Source: UMGS1519 sp050951095
GTDB lineage: Bacteria > Actinomycetota > Coriobacteriia > Coriobacteriales > Eggerthellaceae
Assembly: GCA_050951095.1 (NCBI GenBank)
Contig: JBMNIQ010000002.1
Coordinates: forward strand, 310,001 to 374,000
Direction of reading: 5' to 3'
DNA: 64,000 nucleotides
Position numbers and translations under genes: made by a program. A model generated the notes under the pieces. The model had not been told where the DNA came from and searched no databases. It saw only the letters and a program-made list of their open reading frames with translations. Of this stretch, positions 34,805 through 44,433 are shown piece by piece. How positions within the stretch are numbered: the stretch's first letter is position 1; every line of letters begins with the position of its first letter.

Positions 34805-35686
34805 ATGGATGCAGAAGAACTCGACAGATACCGCGATATAGTCCCCGACGGTCCCGACGTCCCGGTTCCAAGTCTCGCTTGGCAGGACGAGCAGATCCTG
34901 AACCGGCAGAGCGGCTTCAACAGGCCGCTTCTCGAAGCGCATGAGGAATGCGGCTGCTTCCACTGCGGGAGGAGGTTCCCCGTCAGCCTGGTCTCTGACT
35001 GGATGGAGGAGCCCGGCGAGGATGACACGGGCATCTGCCCCTACTGCGGGGCAGATGCGCTCGTAGTGGGGACGAAAGAGCGGCCGCTGTCCACAGCTCT
35101 ACTGACACTTCTCTACGAGGCGTGGTTCAAGACCGAACGCGACGAGCGTGAAAAGGCGGCCAACTTCGCACCTGAGTTCGCCGACCACAACGACTACTTC
35201 CGGAAAGGAATACCGTTCAGGTGGGAAGTCCGCCCCGAGGTGAGCCGCTCTGCCGGCGACCAGTTGGATACGCATGGCAACGAACATGCGGAGCTCGGCG
35301 AGATGGACATCTGGTCCGTCAGCGACCCGGGGGAATTCCGGTTCGACGGCGAGGGCGCCGAGTTGCCGGGCGTGTACACCGACGTGCCCCTCGGAGGCGT
35401 GTGGCGGGTCCATGTGTGGAAGGGCGAGCCCGACAGAGTCCTATCTGACGAGGAGCTCAACGCGCTGTCGGAGGACGAATACCTCGAATACCTGGCCAGC
35501 GACGCGGAGCACTACGAGCTCGTGCGGGATGGAGAGGCCGTCTGTCTCACGCCGTGGGGAGGTGGCGATCAGGCCCGCTTGGAATCTCTTGCGCGGGAAT
35601 ACGGCGAGCGGCTGATGGCGGTTTTTAAAAGCGGGGACTTCAGGAACATCCTGCTGTTCGTTCCGAATGACGAGGGCGACAAGTAA
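34805..35686 (+). CDS. Hypothetical protein with N-terminal zinc ribbon
   Basis: 293 residues. Two CxxC pairs, CGCFHCGRRF near residue 52 and GICPYCGADA near 80, form a zinc ribbon. The rest is acidic with no recognised fold. The first ATG after the preceding stop has GGAG just upstream. Pair partner of the unknown gene before it; function unknown. Confidence 0.6.
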   Translation: MDAEELDRYRDIVPDGPDVPVPSLAWQDEQILNRQSGFNRPLLEAHEECGCFHCGRRFPVSLVSDWMEEPGEDDTGICPYCGADALVVGTKERPLSTALLTLLYEAWFKTERDEREKAANFAPEFADHNDYFRKGIPFRWEVRPEVSRSAGDQLDTHGNEHAELGEMDIWSVSDPGEFRFDGEGAELPGVYTDVPLGGVWRVHVWKGEPDRVLSDEELNALSEDEYLEYLASDAEHYELVRDGEAVCLTPWGGGDQARLESLAREYGERLMAVFKSGDFRNILLFVPNDEGDK

Positions 35687-35881
35687 ACTAGCACGGCAAC
35701 AAGCACGGCCTCTGAAAACGCTCCCTGGAACATTACCGAGGCGGTTATCTGGCTGTCCCGACCTGATGCTGTCGCACTTAGCAGATAAAATGTAAACCGT
35801 CTTCAGGGAAGAGCTGGTTCTCCCAATGTCGCGAAACAGCTTTTGCTAGAACGGATGCGTTCAGAAGCGGAGGATGCCCGC

Positions 35882-38062
35882 ATGGCCGATAGTAGTTACA
35901 CATGGGTCGCGTTCTATTCGGAACTCGCCGATAAGCTCATAACCTTCAAGGACGACCGGCAGGCGCTCATACGCGACCTGCGGGAGCTCTACCGAGACAT
36001 AGGAATCAAGTTCCCAAAGCTCGACAGCCTGGAAACCCCCGCTGACATCGATCCATACACCGTGTTCGGCCTGTTCAACAAGGGCATCACGGAGGCGAAC
36101 CGGAAGAAGATCATCTCGGGCATGGCCGGCAAGTTCGGGGTCGCCGCAGCGCAGCCCCGGGACTTCACGGGACTCCCCGTCCTCAACAACCTGAACGCCA
36201 CCTTCTACGCCTTCTCGGACGACGAGCGGCGCGGCGAGCGCGACATCGACAACCTGTGGCGCGTGTTCGAGGCGGAGCTCGCCCTCTCGGCGGAAGACGA
36301 CGAACCCAGCCGAAAGGCCTTCGTGGACGCCTTCGACGATACGGTGGGCCAGTTCGGCCTCGGCTGGAAGCTCACCATGGGACTCTACTGGGCGCGCCCG
36401 CACAACTTCATCAACCTCGACTCGCGGAACCGCTGGTTCATGGGCGATGCAGCCAAGGTTGGGCCGCATCTCGCGGGCATAGTGCCGAAGGAGAAGGACG
36501 CGGCGCTTCATGACGGCGCCAAGTACCTGGCCATCTGCGACGCCGTCAAGGCCGAGCTGGGAACCGACGAGTGCCCGTACGAGAGCCTCCCCGAGCTGTC
36601 CGGCGCCGCCTTCGCGGAATCGGAGCGGGTCAACCGGGAGAAGAAGGCGGCCGCCAAGGCCGCCGAGCAGGAGGCCGAGGAGAACGCCCTGGGCGACGCC
36701 GACGTCGAGACCGTCCACTACTGGCTCTACGCCCCCGGCGAGGGCGCGAGCATGTGGGACGACTTCTACGAACGGGGCGTCATGGGGCTCGGCTGGAGCG
36801 AGCTCGGCGACCTAGAATCGTACGGAAGCAAGGAGGAGATGCGGCTCAAGCTCCAGGAGGCGGACGGGGCGGAAACGTCGCAGAACAACTCGGCGCACGC
36901 CGTCTGGCAGTTCGCCCACGACATCAAGCCCGGCGACGTCGTCTACGCGAAGAGGGGCCGCTCCGAGATCATCGGCCGCGGCGTCGTGACCGGCGGGTAC
37001 GCATACGACGCGGCGGGCGGGCGCTACCCGAGCACACGCGAGGTGAGGTGGACTCGCAAGGGCAGCTGGCGCTACGACGGCATGTTCGCCATGAAGACCC
37101 TCACCGACATCACCGACTATCCCGAGGTCGTCGGGAGGATCGGCGCACTGTTCGATGACGAAGACGAACCGGAGGGGCAGCCCGCCGCGGCTGAGTACCC
37201 GGCATACGGGAAGGAGGACTTCCTATCCGAGGTGTTCATGGACGAGTCCCAGTACGACACGCTCGTCGGCGTCCTCCGCGCCAAGAAGAACGTCATCCTC
37301 CAAGGCGCGCCGGGCGTCGGCAAGACCTTCGCCGCAAAGAGGCTCGCGTACTCGATGATGGGCGCGAAGGACACCGACCGGGTGCAGATGGTGCAGTTCC
37401 ACCAGAGCTACAGCTACGAGGACTTCATCGAGGGGTACCGGCCGTCCGCTCACGGCTTCGAGCTCGCCAAGGGCTCTTTCTACACCTTCTGCAAGAAGGC
37501 CGCAGACGATTCCGACAACGACTACTTCTTCATCATCGACGAGATCAACAGGGGCAACCTCTCTAAGATCTTCGGGGAGCTGTTCATGCTGATTGAGAAT
37601 GACAAGCGAGGCCCGAAGAACAAGCTGCAGCTGCTCTACTCACGCGAGCTCTTTTACGTGCCGGGCAACGTCTACCTCATCGGGATGATGAACACGGCCG
37701 ACCGCAGCCTCGCTATGCTCGACTACGCGCTGCGCCGCCGCTTCGCATTCTTCGACCTGCGCCCGGGCTTCGAGACCGATGGGTTCAAAGCCTACCGCGA
37801 GGGGCTGGGCAGCTCCAAGCTGGACGCCCTCGTCGCGGCGGTCGAGAGGCTGAACGCTGCCATCGCAGGGGACGACACCCTGGGCGAAGGGTTCTGCATC
37901 GGGCACAGCTACTTCTGCGGGCTCAAGCCGGGGGACGTGACCGACGCCAAGCTCTCGGCGATCGTCGAGTACGAGCTGGTACCCATGCTGCGCGAGTACT
38001 GGTTCGACGACCCCGCCAAGGTCCGCGAATGGTCGGATGCCCTGCGCAGGGCCGTCAAGTGA
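35882..38062 (+). CDS. mcrB: McrB-type GTPase of a type IV restriction system with EVE-like domain
   Basis: 726 residues from the ATG at 35882 (GGAGG upstream). The first ~260 residues are an N-terminal recognition region. Residues ~278-425 (HYWLYAPGEGASMWDDFYER, GDVVYAKRGRSEIIGRGVV) match the EVE/PUA-like fold used to read modified bases. Then the AAA+ GTPase follows: Walker A QGAPGVGKTF near 474, IIDEINRGNLSKIFGEL and MNTADRSLAMLDYALRRRF. McrB loads on modified DNA and activates the McrC nuclease. The modified base cannot be predicted. It overlaps McrC (GTGA). Confidence 0.9.
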   Translation: MADSSYTWVAFYSELADKLITFKDDRQALIRDLRELYRDIGIKFPKLDSLETPADIDPYTVFGLFNKGITEANRKKIISGMAGKFGVAAAQPRDFTGLPVLNNLNATFYAFSDDERRGERDIDNLWRVFEAELALSAEDDEPSRKAFVDAFDDTVGQFGLGWKLTMGLYWARPHNFINLDSRNRWFMGDAAKVGPHLAGIVPKEKDAALHDGAKYLAICDAVKAELGTDECPYESLPELSGAAFAESERVNREKKAAAKAAEQEAEENALGDADVETVHYWLYAPGEGASMWDDFYERGVMGLGWSELGDLESYGSKEEMRLKLQEADGAETSQNNSAHAVWQFAHDIKPGDVVYAKRGRSEIIGRGVVTGGYAYDAAGGRYPSTREVRWTRKGSWRYDGMFAMKTLTDITDYPEVVGRIGALFDDEDEPEGQPAAAEYPAYGKEDFLSEVFMDESQYDTLVGVLRAKKNVILQGAPGVGKTFAAKRLAYSMMGAKDTDRVQMVQFHQSYSYEDFIEGYRPSAHGFELAKGSFYTFCKKAADDSDNDYFFIIDEINRGNLSKIFGELFMLIENDKRGPKNKLQLLYSRELFYVPGNVYLIGMMNTADRSLAMLDYALRRRFAFFDLRPGFETDGFKAYREGLGSSKLDALVAAVERLNAAIAGDDTLGEGFCIGHSYFCGLKPGDVTDAKLSAIVEYELVPMLREYWFDDPAKVREWSDALRRAVK

Positions 38063-39105
38063 TCCGCGTCCAGAACATCTACCACATGCTCGCGTACGCC
38101 TTCCGGGTGCTGCGCGGGCAGGGCTACGCAGACGTCGCGACCGAGGAGTTCGACAACGCCGCCGACCTGTGCGCCGAGATACTGGCGCGCGGAGTGAGAA
38201 GCCAGCTCAAGCGAGGGCTCGGGCGCGAGTACGTGGAGCACGTCGAGGCGCTCTCATCGCCCAGGGGCAAGATCGAGGTGACCGAGTCGGTCAAGACGAG
38301 GTCCGTCCTGCGCCGCCAGCTCGTGTGCGTCTACGACGACCTGAGCGTCGACACCGACATGAACCGGATCCTCAAGGCGACCATGGCGCTCCTCGTGCGC
38401 TCCGACATCGACAAAGGCCGGAAGAGGGAGCTTAAGCGCCTGCTCGCCTATTTCGCAGATGTCGGGGACGCGGATCTGGCGACCGCGGATTGGAACATGC
38501 GCTACGACCGCAACAACCAGACCTACCGGATGCTGATGAACGTGTGCTGGCTCGTGGCCAAAGGGCTCCTGCAGACGCAGGAGGACGGCATGACCAGGCT
38601 TATGGACTTCCTCGACGACCAGCGCATGAGCCGCCTCTACGAGAAGTTCATCCTGGAGTACTACCGGCAGGAGCATCCCGAGCTCCGCGCGGACGCGCCT
38701 TACATCCCCTGGGTGCTCGACGACGGCTTCTCCGACATGCTGCCCGTCATGAAGAGCGACGTGACGCTTTCGCTGGGCGGCACCGTGCTGGTCATCGACG
38801 CGAAGTACTACTCTCATACGCTGCAGCAGCAGTTCGACAAGCAGACCGTCCACTCGGGCAACCTGTACCAGATATTCACGTACGTCAAGAACAGGGAGGC
38901 GCAGCTCTCAGGCGCGCCGCACGAGGTCTCGGGGATGCTCCTCTACGCCGCCACAGACGAGGACGTGCAGCCCGACTGCACGTACCTGATGAGCGGCAAC
39001 AAGATAAGCGTCCGGACCCTCGACCTGGGGCTTCCGTTCGAGGAGATTCGGGCCCAGCTCGACGGCATCGCGCAAGAGCACTTCAAGGAGGCTTCTTATG
39101 TTTGA
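38059..39105 (+). CDS. mcrC: McrC nuclease subunit
   Basis: 348 residues from a GTG at 38059. The start VIRVQNIYHMLAYAF is typical of McrC of the short class; the PD-(D/E)xK centre is VIDAKYYS near residue 244 with the conserved Gln helix (NLYQIFTYV) after it. It cuts DNA when bound to McrB. Complete. It overlaps the next gene by 8 bases, and that gene's ribosome site (AAGGAGG) lies inside McrC. Confidence 0.88.
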   Translation: MIRVQNIYHMLAYAFRVLRGQGYADVATEEFDNAADLCAEILARGVRSQLKRGLGREYVEHVEALSSPRGKIEVTESVKTRSVLRRQLVCVYDDLSVDTDMNRILKATMALLVRSDIDKGRKRELKRLLAYFADVGDADLATADWNMRYDRNNQTYRMLMNVCWLVAKGLLQTQEDGMTRLMDFLDDQRMSRLYEKFILEYYRQEHPELRADAPYIPWVLDDGFSDMLPVMKSDVTLSLGGTVLVIDAKYYSHTLQQQFDKQTVHSGNLYQIFTYVKNREAQLSGAPHEVSGMLLYAATDEDVQPDCTYLMSGNKISVRTLDLGLPFEEIRAQLDGIAQEHFKEASYV

Positions 39106-39520
39106 AAGTCTGACGAAATACCTTCCGCAGCTGGTCGAAGGCCAGACTTATGGCGATTGGGTTATCGACCGCAAAAGCAAGGGCACGACAGACGATCCGA
39201 TAATGGCGCCATTCGTGGACTACGGAAAAATCGCAGCTGACATTGAGAGCGCCGTTTACAGCTTTGTGGACGGTCACCCCGAGTTCGAGCTCACGCGCTA
39301 CAGCGAGATACTTGAGAAAAACGGGCTTGGGCGGAATGACGAATCGATAGCAAACGCCGACGTCTCAACGCTCGATGGGCAAGCCGTCATGGCGCCTCTG
39401 GTTCGCGCCATAAGAGCCGAACGATTCTGCGACGGAGCCTTGCTCGAATTCTTCGACCAGGGATGCATGAGACGATGGATCGAACGGCTGCAGGAAATCG
39501 ACAGCTCAACAGCCCACTAG
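39098..39520 (+). CDS. DUF6508-like protein in McrBC operon
   Basis: 140 residues, helical. The C-terminal pattern AIRAERFCDGALLEFFDQG followed by RWIERLQEID matches what I recall of DUF6508 proteins, small proteins of unknown function that are often next to McrBC or other defence genes. Overlap with mcrC shows it is part of the operon. Confidence 0.6.
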   Translation: MFESLTKYLPQLVEGQTYGDWVIDRKSKGTTDDPIMAPFVDYGKIAADIESAVYSFVDGHPEFELTRYSEILEKNGLGRNDESIANADVSTLDGQAVMAPLVRAIRAERFCDGALLEFFDQGCMRRWIERLQEIDSSTAH

Positions 39521-39544
39521 CAGAACAAGTGCAAAGGAATGCGG

Positions 39545-40813
39545 ATGAAAATAGCTTTTCTGATACGTGGTGAGAAGACCAAGAGCGCTTTTGCGGACGC
39601 CTTGCTGCCCGATGGCGTGTTGCGGAAAATCGGTGCCTACAAAGCCGATGGCGGCGACCTGTATTTCATCGATTTCTCCATCTCGGGGGAGACCCTTTCC
39701 AACGCTCGGAAGCTTGCCTCGTTCAGGGAGGGCCTACCCTCGGGCGATGACGTCCGAACGCTTCGCGACGAGGCGTCTGCAAAATTCTGCGATCTCCTGT
39801 ATCCCCACTTCTGCTGCTTCGAGAAGGGATTGCGCGAAGCGATAACAATTGCCATGTGTGCAGAGCAGGGCAATTTCGATGACGAGCATGTCGTTGAGCT
39901 TGAAGAGCGGCTTTCCTTGGAAGCGCTCTACAACGTGCTGTTCGTCGACAGCCAGTTTGTAAAGGATGTCCGAAACCTGACCAAAAGCAATTTCACGAGA
40001 GAAAAACTTCAGGAAGGGTTGGGCAAGCTGAACGAGAGGCTTCTTTGGGACGTGCTCTTTGGTGCCGATGATATGCCCACGCTGCGGAAAAACAGAATCT
40101 ATATCAAGGATCGCCGAAACGACGTGATGCACTACCACAAAATCACAGAGGACGTTTTTGATAGCACGCGCGGACTCATGAAGACTGTCAATGATGAGAT
40201 TGGCCAATATCTCGATAGAGTGCGAGACGACATTTCGTACCCGAAGGCCAAGGCCGGGGATGCAAAGATGGCGGCCAAAATGATAAGCGAGAGCTACGCG
40301 GACATGCTTGAGGGTGTGCGTTCTTCCATAGACGTGAGCAGCCTTGTAGACCTCAGCGACTTCAGCCGTATTGTAGCGGAGTCTGTGAACTCAAATGCGA
40401 TGTCGAGTCTTTCGCGCCTGGCAGTAAATGCGGGCAATTCTGGCGCCTCGCAGGCTGCTCAGAAAATCGTGAACCAACAGGCTATCGGGCTTTCTTCAAG
40501 CGTAACGAAAGCCCTCGCTTCGTTTCAAACCAGTATGCCAAAGATTGACCTTGGCGTAAGCAGCGCCATGCAACATGCCATCGAGTCTTTGGGAGCACCT
40601 CAGGGCGCAGCGACGACTTCCCTGGCAAATCTGTTCAGCGAAGCTACAGATAACTATCGGAATCTCATGCCGAACGACGCCTTTGACCAAATCAAATTAG
40701 CTGCAAGCACATCGATGGACTTCTCAGCTGGACTCGGTATAGGGACTGCGCTGAGCCAAGCCATGAAGAACGACAATGACGATGCCCCCGATGAAGCCCG
40801 TGACGAATCGTAA
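39545..40813 (+). CDS. HEPN-like protein at end of McrBC operon
   Basis: 422 residues; the second ATG (39545) has better spacing from AAAGGA than the first (39539). Residues ~85-210 are helical and contain KDRRNDVMHYH with the HEPN signature R-x4-H (R191, H196), seen in HEPN RNases and Apea-type domains. Residues ~230-400 are Ser/Ala-rich helices (SLVDLSDFSRIVAESVNSNA) without a known fold. It is 24 bases after the DUF6508 gene. HEPN proteins often act as RNases in abortive infection; here that is inference. Confidence 0.6.
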   Translation: MKIAFLIRGEKTKSAFADALLPDGVLRKIGAYKADGGDLYFIDFSISGETLSNARKLASFREGLPSGDDVRTLRDEASAKFCDLLYPHFCCFEKGLREAITIAMCAEQGNFDDEHVVELEERLSLEALYNVLFVDSQFVKDVRNLTKSNFTREKLQEGLGKLNERLLWDVLFGADDMPTLRKNRIYIKDRRNDVMHYHKITEDVFDSTRGLMKTVNDEIGQYLDRVRDDISYPKAKAGDAKMAAKMISESYADMLEGVRSSIDVSSLVDLSDFSRIVAESVNSNAMSSLSRLAVNAGNSGASQAAQKIVNQQAIGLSSSVTKALASFQTSMPKIDLGVSSAMQHAIESLGAPQGAATTSLANLFSEATDNYRNLMPNDAFDQIKLAASTSMDFSAGLGIGTALSQAMKNDNDDAPDEARDES

Positions 40814-40974
40814 CACCTCCCAAACGGTCTCCAATAGATAAAGCAACTGCTCACGTATCACGATACGTCGGATTCTTCGACTTCATATGAATCGGAGCAT
40901 GGACTAATAAGGGGGCTTACGAGCGTGCTTGAAGGATTAACGAACCTACCGGGTGCTCGTCGGCGTGACGCAGG

Positions 40975-41529
40975 TCAAAAGCGGTCGTCGTCCGCCTCGC
41001 CGTCATCGTCAGCTTCCTCGGGCAGCGTGTCGAGCGCATCCTGGAGCCACCGGTAGCCATCTCCGCTCATACCCAGGGCGGCGGCAATCTCATCGTCGGT
41101 GTCGCCGTCGGACCAGTCGCCGCGCATGCCATCAAGGAACGAAACCGCCCTCGACGCCCTCGGCAGGACGCGGTCGACCAGGTCGGCGTAATGGTGGAGC
41201 CTGCTGTAGTCGGCTAGCCCGTCGCCGACGCGCACCAGCACGGGTTCGTCGTCGACGGTGATCCTGAGCAGGTGCCCACGGTCGCTCGCGTCTGCGACGA
41301 CGAAGCTCCAGCCGTCGCGGCGGAAGGCTACGGGCAGGCCGGCGGGACCCGCCTCGTCGCTCGCGCTGTCGTACCAGTACAGGTTCAGCAGAATCGGGCC
41401 GTCGCCCTCGGGGTCGAAGTCGAGCGACCAGTTGGTCAGCCTGCTGCCCTGGAACTGCGAGGAATCCACCAGCTGGGTCGTGTCGAAGCAGTCGAAGTGC
41501 CCGTTGTCGTAGTAGGTTTTCAGCACCAT
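40975..41529 (-). CDS. Hypothetical protein at end of mobilization operon
   Basis: 184 residues, acidic (ends EEADDDGEADDDRF). It starts 3 bases after the relaxase stop on the same strand, so mobC-mobA-this gene form one leftward operon. A stretch DDEIAAALGMSGDGYRWLQD resembles a helix-turn-helix near the C-terminus. Function unknown. The 160 bases between this gene and the HEPN gene contain no gene. Confidence 0.55.
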   Translation of the reverse strand: MVLKTYYDNGHFDCFDTTQLVDSSQFQGSRLTNWSLDFDPEGDGPILLNLYWYDSASDEAGPAGLPVAFRRDGWSFVVADASDRGHLLRITVDDEPVLVRVGDGLADYSRLHHYADLVDRVLPRASRAVSFLDGMRGDWSDGDTDDEIAAALGMSGDGYRWLQDALDTLPEEADDDGEADDDRF

Positions 41530-41532
41530 GTC

Positions 41533-42709
41533 CTACCTGCCCTTCTCGCGCTTCTCGGTGCGGTCCCTGCCCTGCGCTGTGCGCTGCTTTTCGCCGTTGC
41601 GGCGGCCCTCGCGGTTCTGCTGCTGCTGCTTGTTCTCACGGACGATCTTCGGGGCCGATCGCTCGGGTAGGATGCCGGCGTCGCGGACGAGATCTGCGAC
41701 CTCGACCGGCGCTTCGCTCTCCTCGAGCTGGCGTTGGTCGCGGATGCGATTTCGCTCCACGTACTCGATCGCGTCGGCCAGAGCCCGAAGTTTCTCCAGG
41801 TCCTCCAGTTTGTAAGCCGTGCGGGCGACCTTGGCGACCTGCCGCTCGCTCGCGTCGGAGAGGCGCCCGAAAGAGCCGTTTAATTTTGCGCGTCACCGCC
41901 TCCCTCCCGTACGCGACGCCGAGGTTCTCGCCGGTGATGCGCCAGGTGGGGTGGTCAGAAAACGAGTAGACCCAGTCGCGCCGGGCGGACTTGGGCGAGT
42001 TGTCGGACACCTCGATCCCGATGCTCGATAGCACGCTCCTGAACTCGCGCTCGCTGCGGGCGACGCTGCGGGCGATGCCGACGCGGCGGCGGATGTCCGC
42101 GACCCACGAGTAGCCGCCCTCGTCCTCGATGGCCTTCTCGGAGCGGCGCCTGTAGACGGCCTGGTGGGTGGGCGCCCTCTTGAACCGGTCCGGCCTCCTG
42201 CTGTCGAGCTGCGGCATGCCGGTGTCGAGGTCGTGCAGGTGCCGCTCCCTGGCCATCTCCTGGGCGGAGTGCTTGAGCGCCTTCGGGTCCGGGTCCTGCA
42301 GCCTGTTCCCGGTGGCGAGATTTGTGTTGTTCACCACAACGTGGGCGTGGGGGATGCCGCGCTCGTTGTCGTCGTGGTAGACGATGGCCACCTCGTAGTC
42401 CGAGAAGTGCTTCTCCGCCCAGGCGACGGCGAGCTCGCGCAGGGCGTCGAGCCCTATGCCGTCCTCGGGATCGGGCGAGAGCACGTAGTGCTTGTAGGTG
42501 CGCGCACGGTGCCCGCCCCAGGCGCGATCGTTGCCGTTGCGGCGGCGCGTGTCGTCCATGGCTTTGGCCCAGTCGAAGGGGTCTTCACCGTTGCGCTCGG
42601 GAACGTCGAGGTTGAGGTAGTCGGAGGCGAGCGCCCTGTTCTTCTTGGTGAGGTAGCGGTAGATGCCCTTGCAGGAGGTGTGCCCGGATATCGGCTTGAC
42701 GATTGGCAT
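41533..42709 (-). pseudogene. MobA/VirD2-type relaxase with one-base frameshift
   Basis: ATG at 42709. The N-terminal ~150 residues carry the relaxase domain (SCKGIYRYLTKKNRALASDY, VAIVYHDDNERGIPHAHVVVN with the HxH metal site). At the three T of 41879-41881 the frame shifts; removing one base continues as NGSFGRLSDASERQVAKVAR, a Lys/Gln-rich helical C-terminus to 41533. The relaxase nicks oriT and stays bound to the 5' end. The N-terminal catalytic part is intact, so even the shifted product might nick. Sequencing error is plausible at this homopolymer. Confidence 0.85.
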
Positions 42710-42716
42710 GGCGCGC

Positions 42717-43130
42717 CTACCTGAACAGGAAGCGGGCCCGGGCGATCTCGTCGATCTTGGGCGAGATCTCGGCGGCGGTCTTCTCGATGATGTCGAAGCG
42801 CTCATGAACGAGGGCGTAGCCGTCCATCACGTCGGCCCCGTCCAGCTTGTTGAGGCGCAGGTAGTAGGCGATGCTGTTGAGGGCATGCACGCCCTGGTTG
42901 CGCTGGTAGCCCCAGTGCCGCAGCTCCCGGTACATCCTGTCGGCCGTGGCCAGGTCGAGAACGACGAACTTGTTTACGTTTTCCTGCTCGATATCTTCAA
43001 TCGGCAGCTGCATGAGGAGGCGGACCAGCTCCGCCTGGGATATGCCGAGTGATTTGGCGAGGTTCGCGGTCCGTTCGTAGTCCGCCCCGGAGACCCTCGC
43101 GTGGAACTGCCTGGTCTTGGGTTCGCCCAT
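42717..43130 (-). CDS. MobC-like relaxosome accessory protein
   Basis: 137 residues from ATG 43130 (GAAGGGGA upstream). An N-terminal ribbon-helix-helix part (KTRQFHARVSGADYERTANL, LGISQAELVRLLMQL) and helical C-terminus match MobC proteins that bend oriT DNA for the relaxase. It is followed after 7 bases by the relaxase gene. Confidence 0.75.
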   Translation of the reverse strand: MGEPKTRQFHARVSGADYERTANLAKSLGISQAELVRLLMQLPIEDIEQENVNKFVVLDLATADRMYRELRHWGYQRNQGVHALNSIAYYLRLNKLDGADVMDGYALVHERFDIIEKTAAEISPKIDEIARARFLFR

Positions 43131-43452
43131 GGCTTCCCCTTCGCTCTGAGCGCGGCAACAGGGCTGCGCGAGCTTGGCAGGACGGCCTAAACCGTCCCTA
43201 GGGGCGCGGGGGATCCCCCGCAGAGAAGTGTACCGCACGGCCGCACGGCGGGGCGCTTCGGTCGCGATGACGGTAATGACAGTAATGACGGTTGATTCGA
43301 CACATCCCCTAACCGTCGCCGTCATCGCCCCGCCACAAGGCGGCAAGCGCTGTTTTGGGTGCCCTTGGTACACAAAATAGGCTGCTTGCTTCTCCTGCTC
43401 TCCCTGCGTTTAGCTGCACTGCGTATGTGATAGACGTATGAAAGGAACGCTA
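43131..43452. other. Non-coding region with candidate oriT
   Basis: Lies upstream of mobC, the usual oriT place. It contains a 16-base palindrome (GCGGGGGATCCCCCGC, 43206-43221), direct repeats of TGACGGTAA/TGACAGTAA near 43268-43292, and a short hairpin CCGCC/GGCGG around ACAA near 43331-43344. A nick site cannot be read from sequence alone. The right end also holds the promoter of the recombinase. Confidence 0.4.
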
Positions 43453-44433
43453 ATGGATTCGCTGGGGGTAGCCGGGAAGATTAAGCGGTTGATGCAGCCG
43501 TCGCTGAACAACACTCAGATGGAGCGGCTCTCAGAGGTACTGGAATACTGTCTCTTCGAGGAGCGGCCAGGGATCTCTAAGAAAGAGCCAACCAGTGGAG
43601 AGCTGCTAGAGAGGTTCATCGCGGCTAAAAGACTAGAGGGGTGTTCCGAGAGGTCGATGAAGTACTACCGATCCACATTGTGCGCGTTTGCCGATGGGCT
43701 GCACGGTAGCGTGCAGGAGGCGACCACTGATGATGTGCGCTCGTACCTCATGGCGTACCGCGACAAGGGTCATGCATGTCAGACGACGGTGGACAACATA
43801 CGTCGGATAATTTCCAGTTTCTTCTCATGGCTCGAAGACGAGGACTACATACTGAAAAGCCCGGTTCGAAGAATCAAGAAGATCAAGTGCATGCAGGCAG
43901 TAAGGGATGTTTACTCAGACGAGGACATCGAGACCTTGAGGGACGGATGCGCTTGTGCGAGGGACCTCGCGATCGTCGACCTGCTCAGGTCGAGCGGGAT
44001 GCGCGTAGGGGAGCTGGTTGGCCTGGATATAAGCTCGGTGAACCTCAACGAAAAGGAATGCAGGGTGCTTGGGAAGGGAAACAAGGAGAGAATTGTCTAT
44101 TTCGACTCGCGCACGAAGATCCACCTCGAAGCCTACCTCGCGATGAGAGACGACAACGAACGCGCGTTGTTCGTCTCTTTACAGGCCCCTCATGCTCGAC
44201 TGCAGGTCAGTGGAGTCGAGACAATGCTGAGAAAGCTTGGCAAACGGCTAGGTTTGGGACGGGTGCATCCTCATAAGTTCAGAAGGACTCTTGCCACAAA
44301 AGCGATTGACAAGGGGATGCCTGTCGAACAAGTGCAGGTCCTTCTCGGGCATAAGAAAATCGACACCACGATGCGCTACGCCCTTGTCGATCAGAGCAAT
44401 GTGAAGGCATCCCATCGTCGATACATCTCATAG
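43453..44433 (+). CDS. XerC-like tyrosine recombinase next to hsdS cassette A
   Basis: 326 residues; the ATG at 43453 follows GAAAGGAA at good spacing. Core-binding domain residues ~50-150, catalytic domain to the end with Arg in SSGMRVGELVGLD, HKFRRTLATKAID and Tyr in LLGHKKIDTTMRYALV. Recombinases of this size beside hsdS genes invert specificity cassettes in many gut bacteria. Its 3' end overlaps the 3' end of the opposed hsdS frame. Very similar to the truncated recombinase at 51002-51756. Confidence 0.85.
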   Translation: MDSLGVAGKIKRLMQPSLNNTQMERLSEVLEYCLFEERPGISKKEPTSGELLERFIAAKRLEGCSERSMKYYRSTLCAFADGLHGSVQEATTDDVRSYLMAYRDKGHACQTTVDNIRRIISSFFSWLEDEDYILKSPVRRIKKIKCMQAVRDVYSDEDIETLRDGCACARDLAIVDLLRSSGMRVGELVGLDISSVNLNEKECRVLGKGNKERIVYFDSRTKIHLEAYLAMRDDNERALFVSLQAPHARLQVSGVETMLRKLGKRLGLGRVHPHKFRRTLATKAIDKGMPVEQVQVLLGHKKIDTTMRYALVDQSNVKASHRRYIS

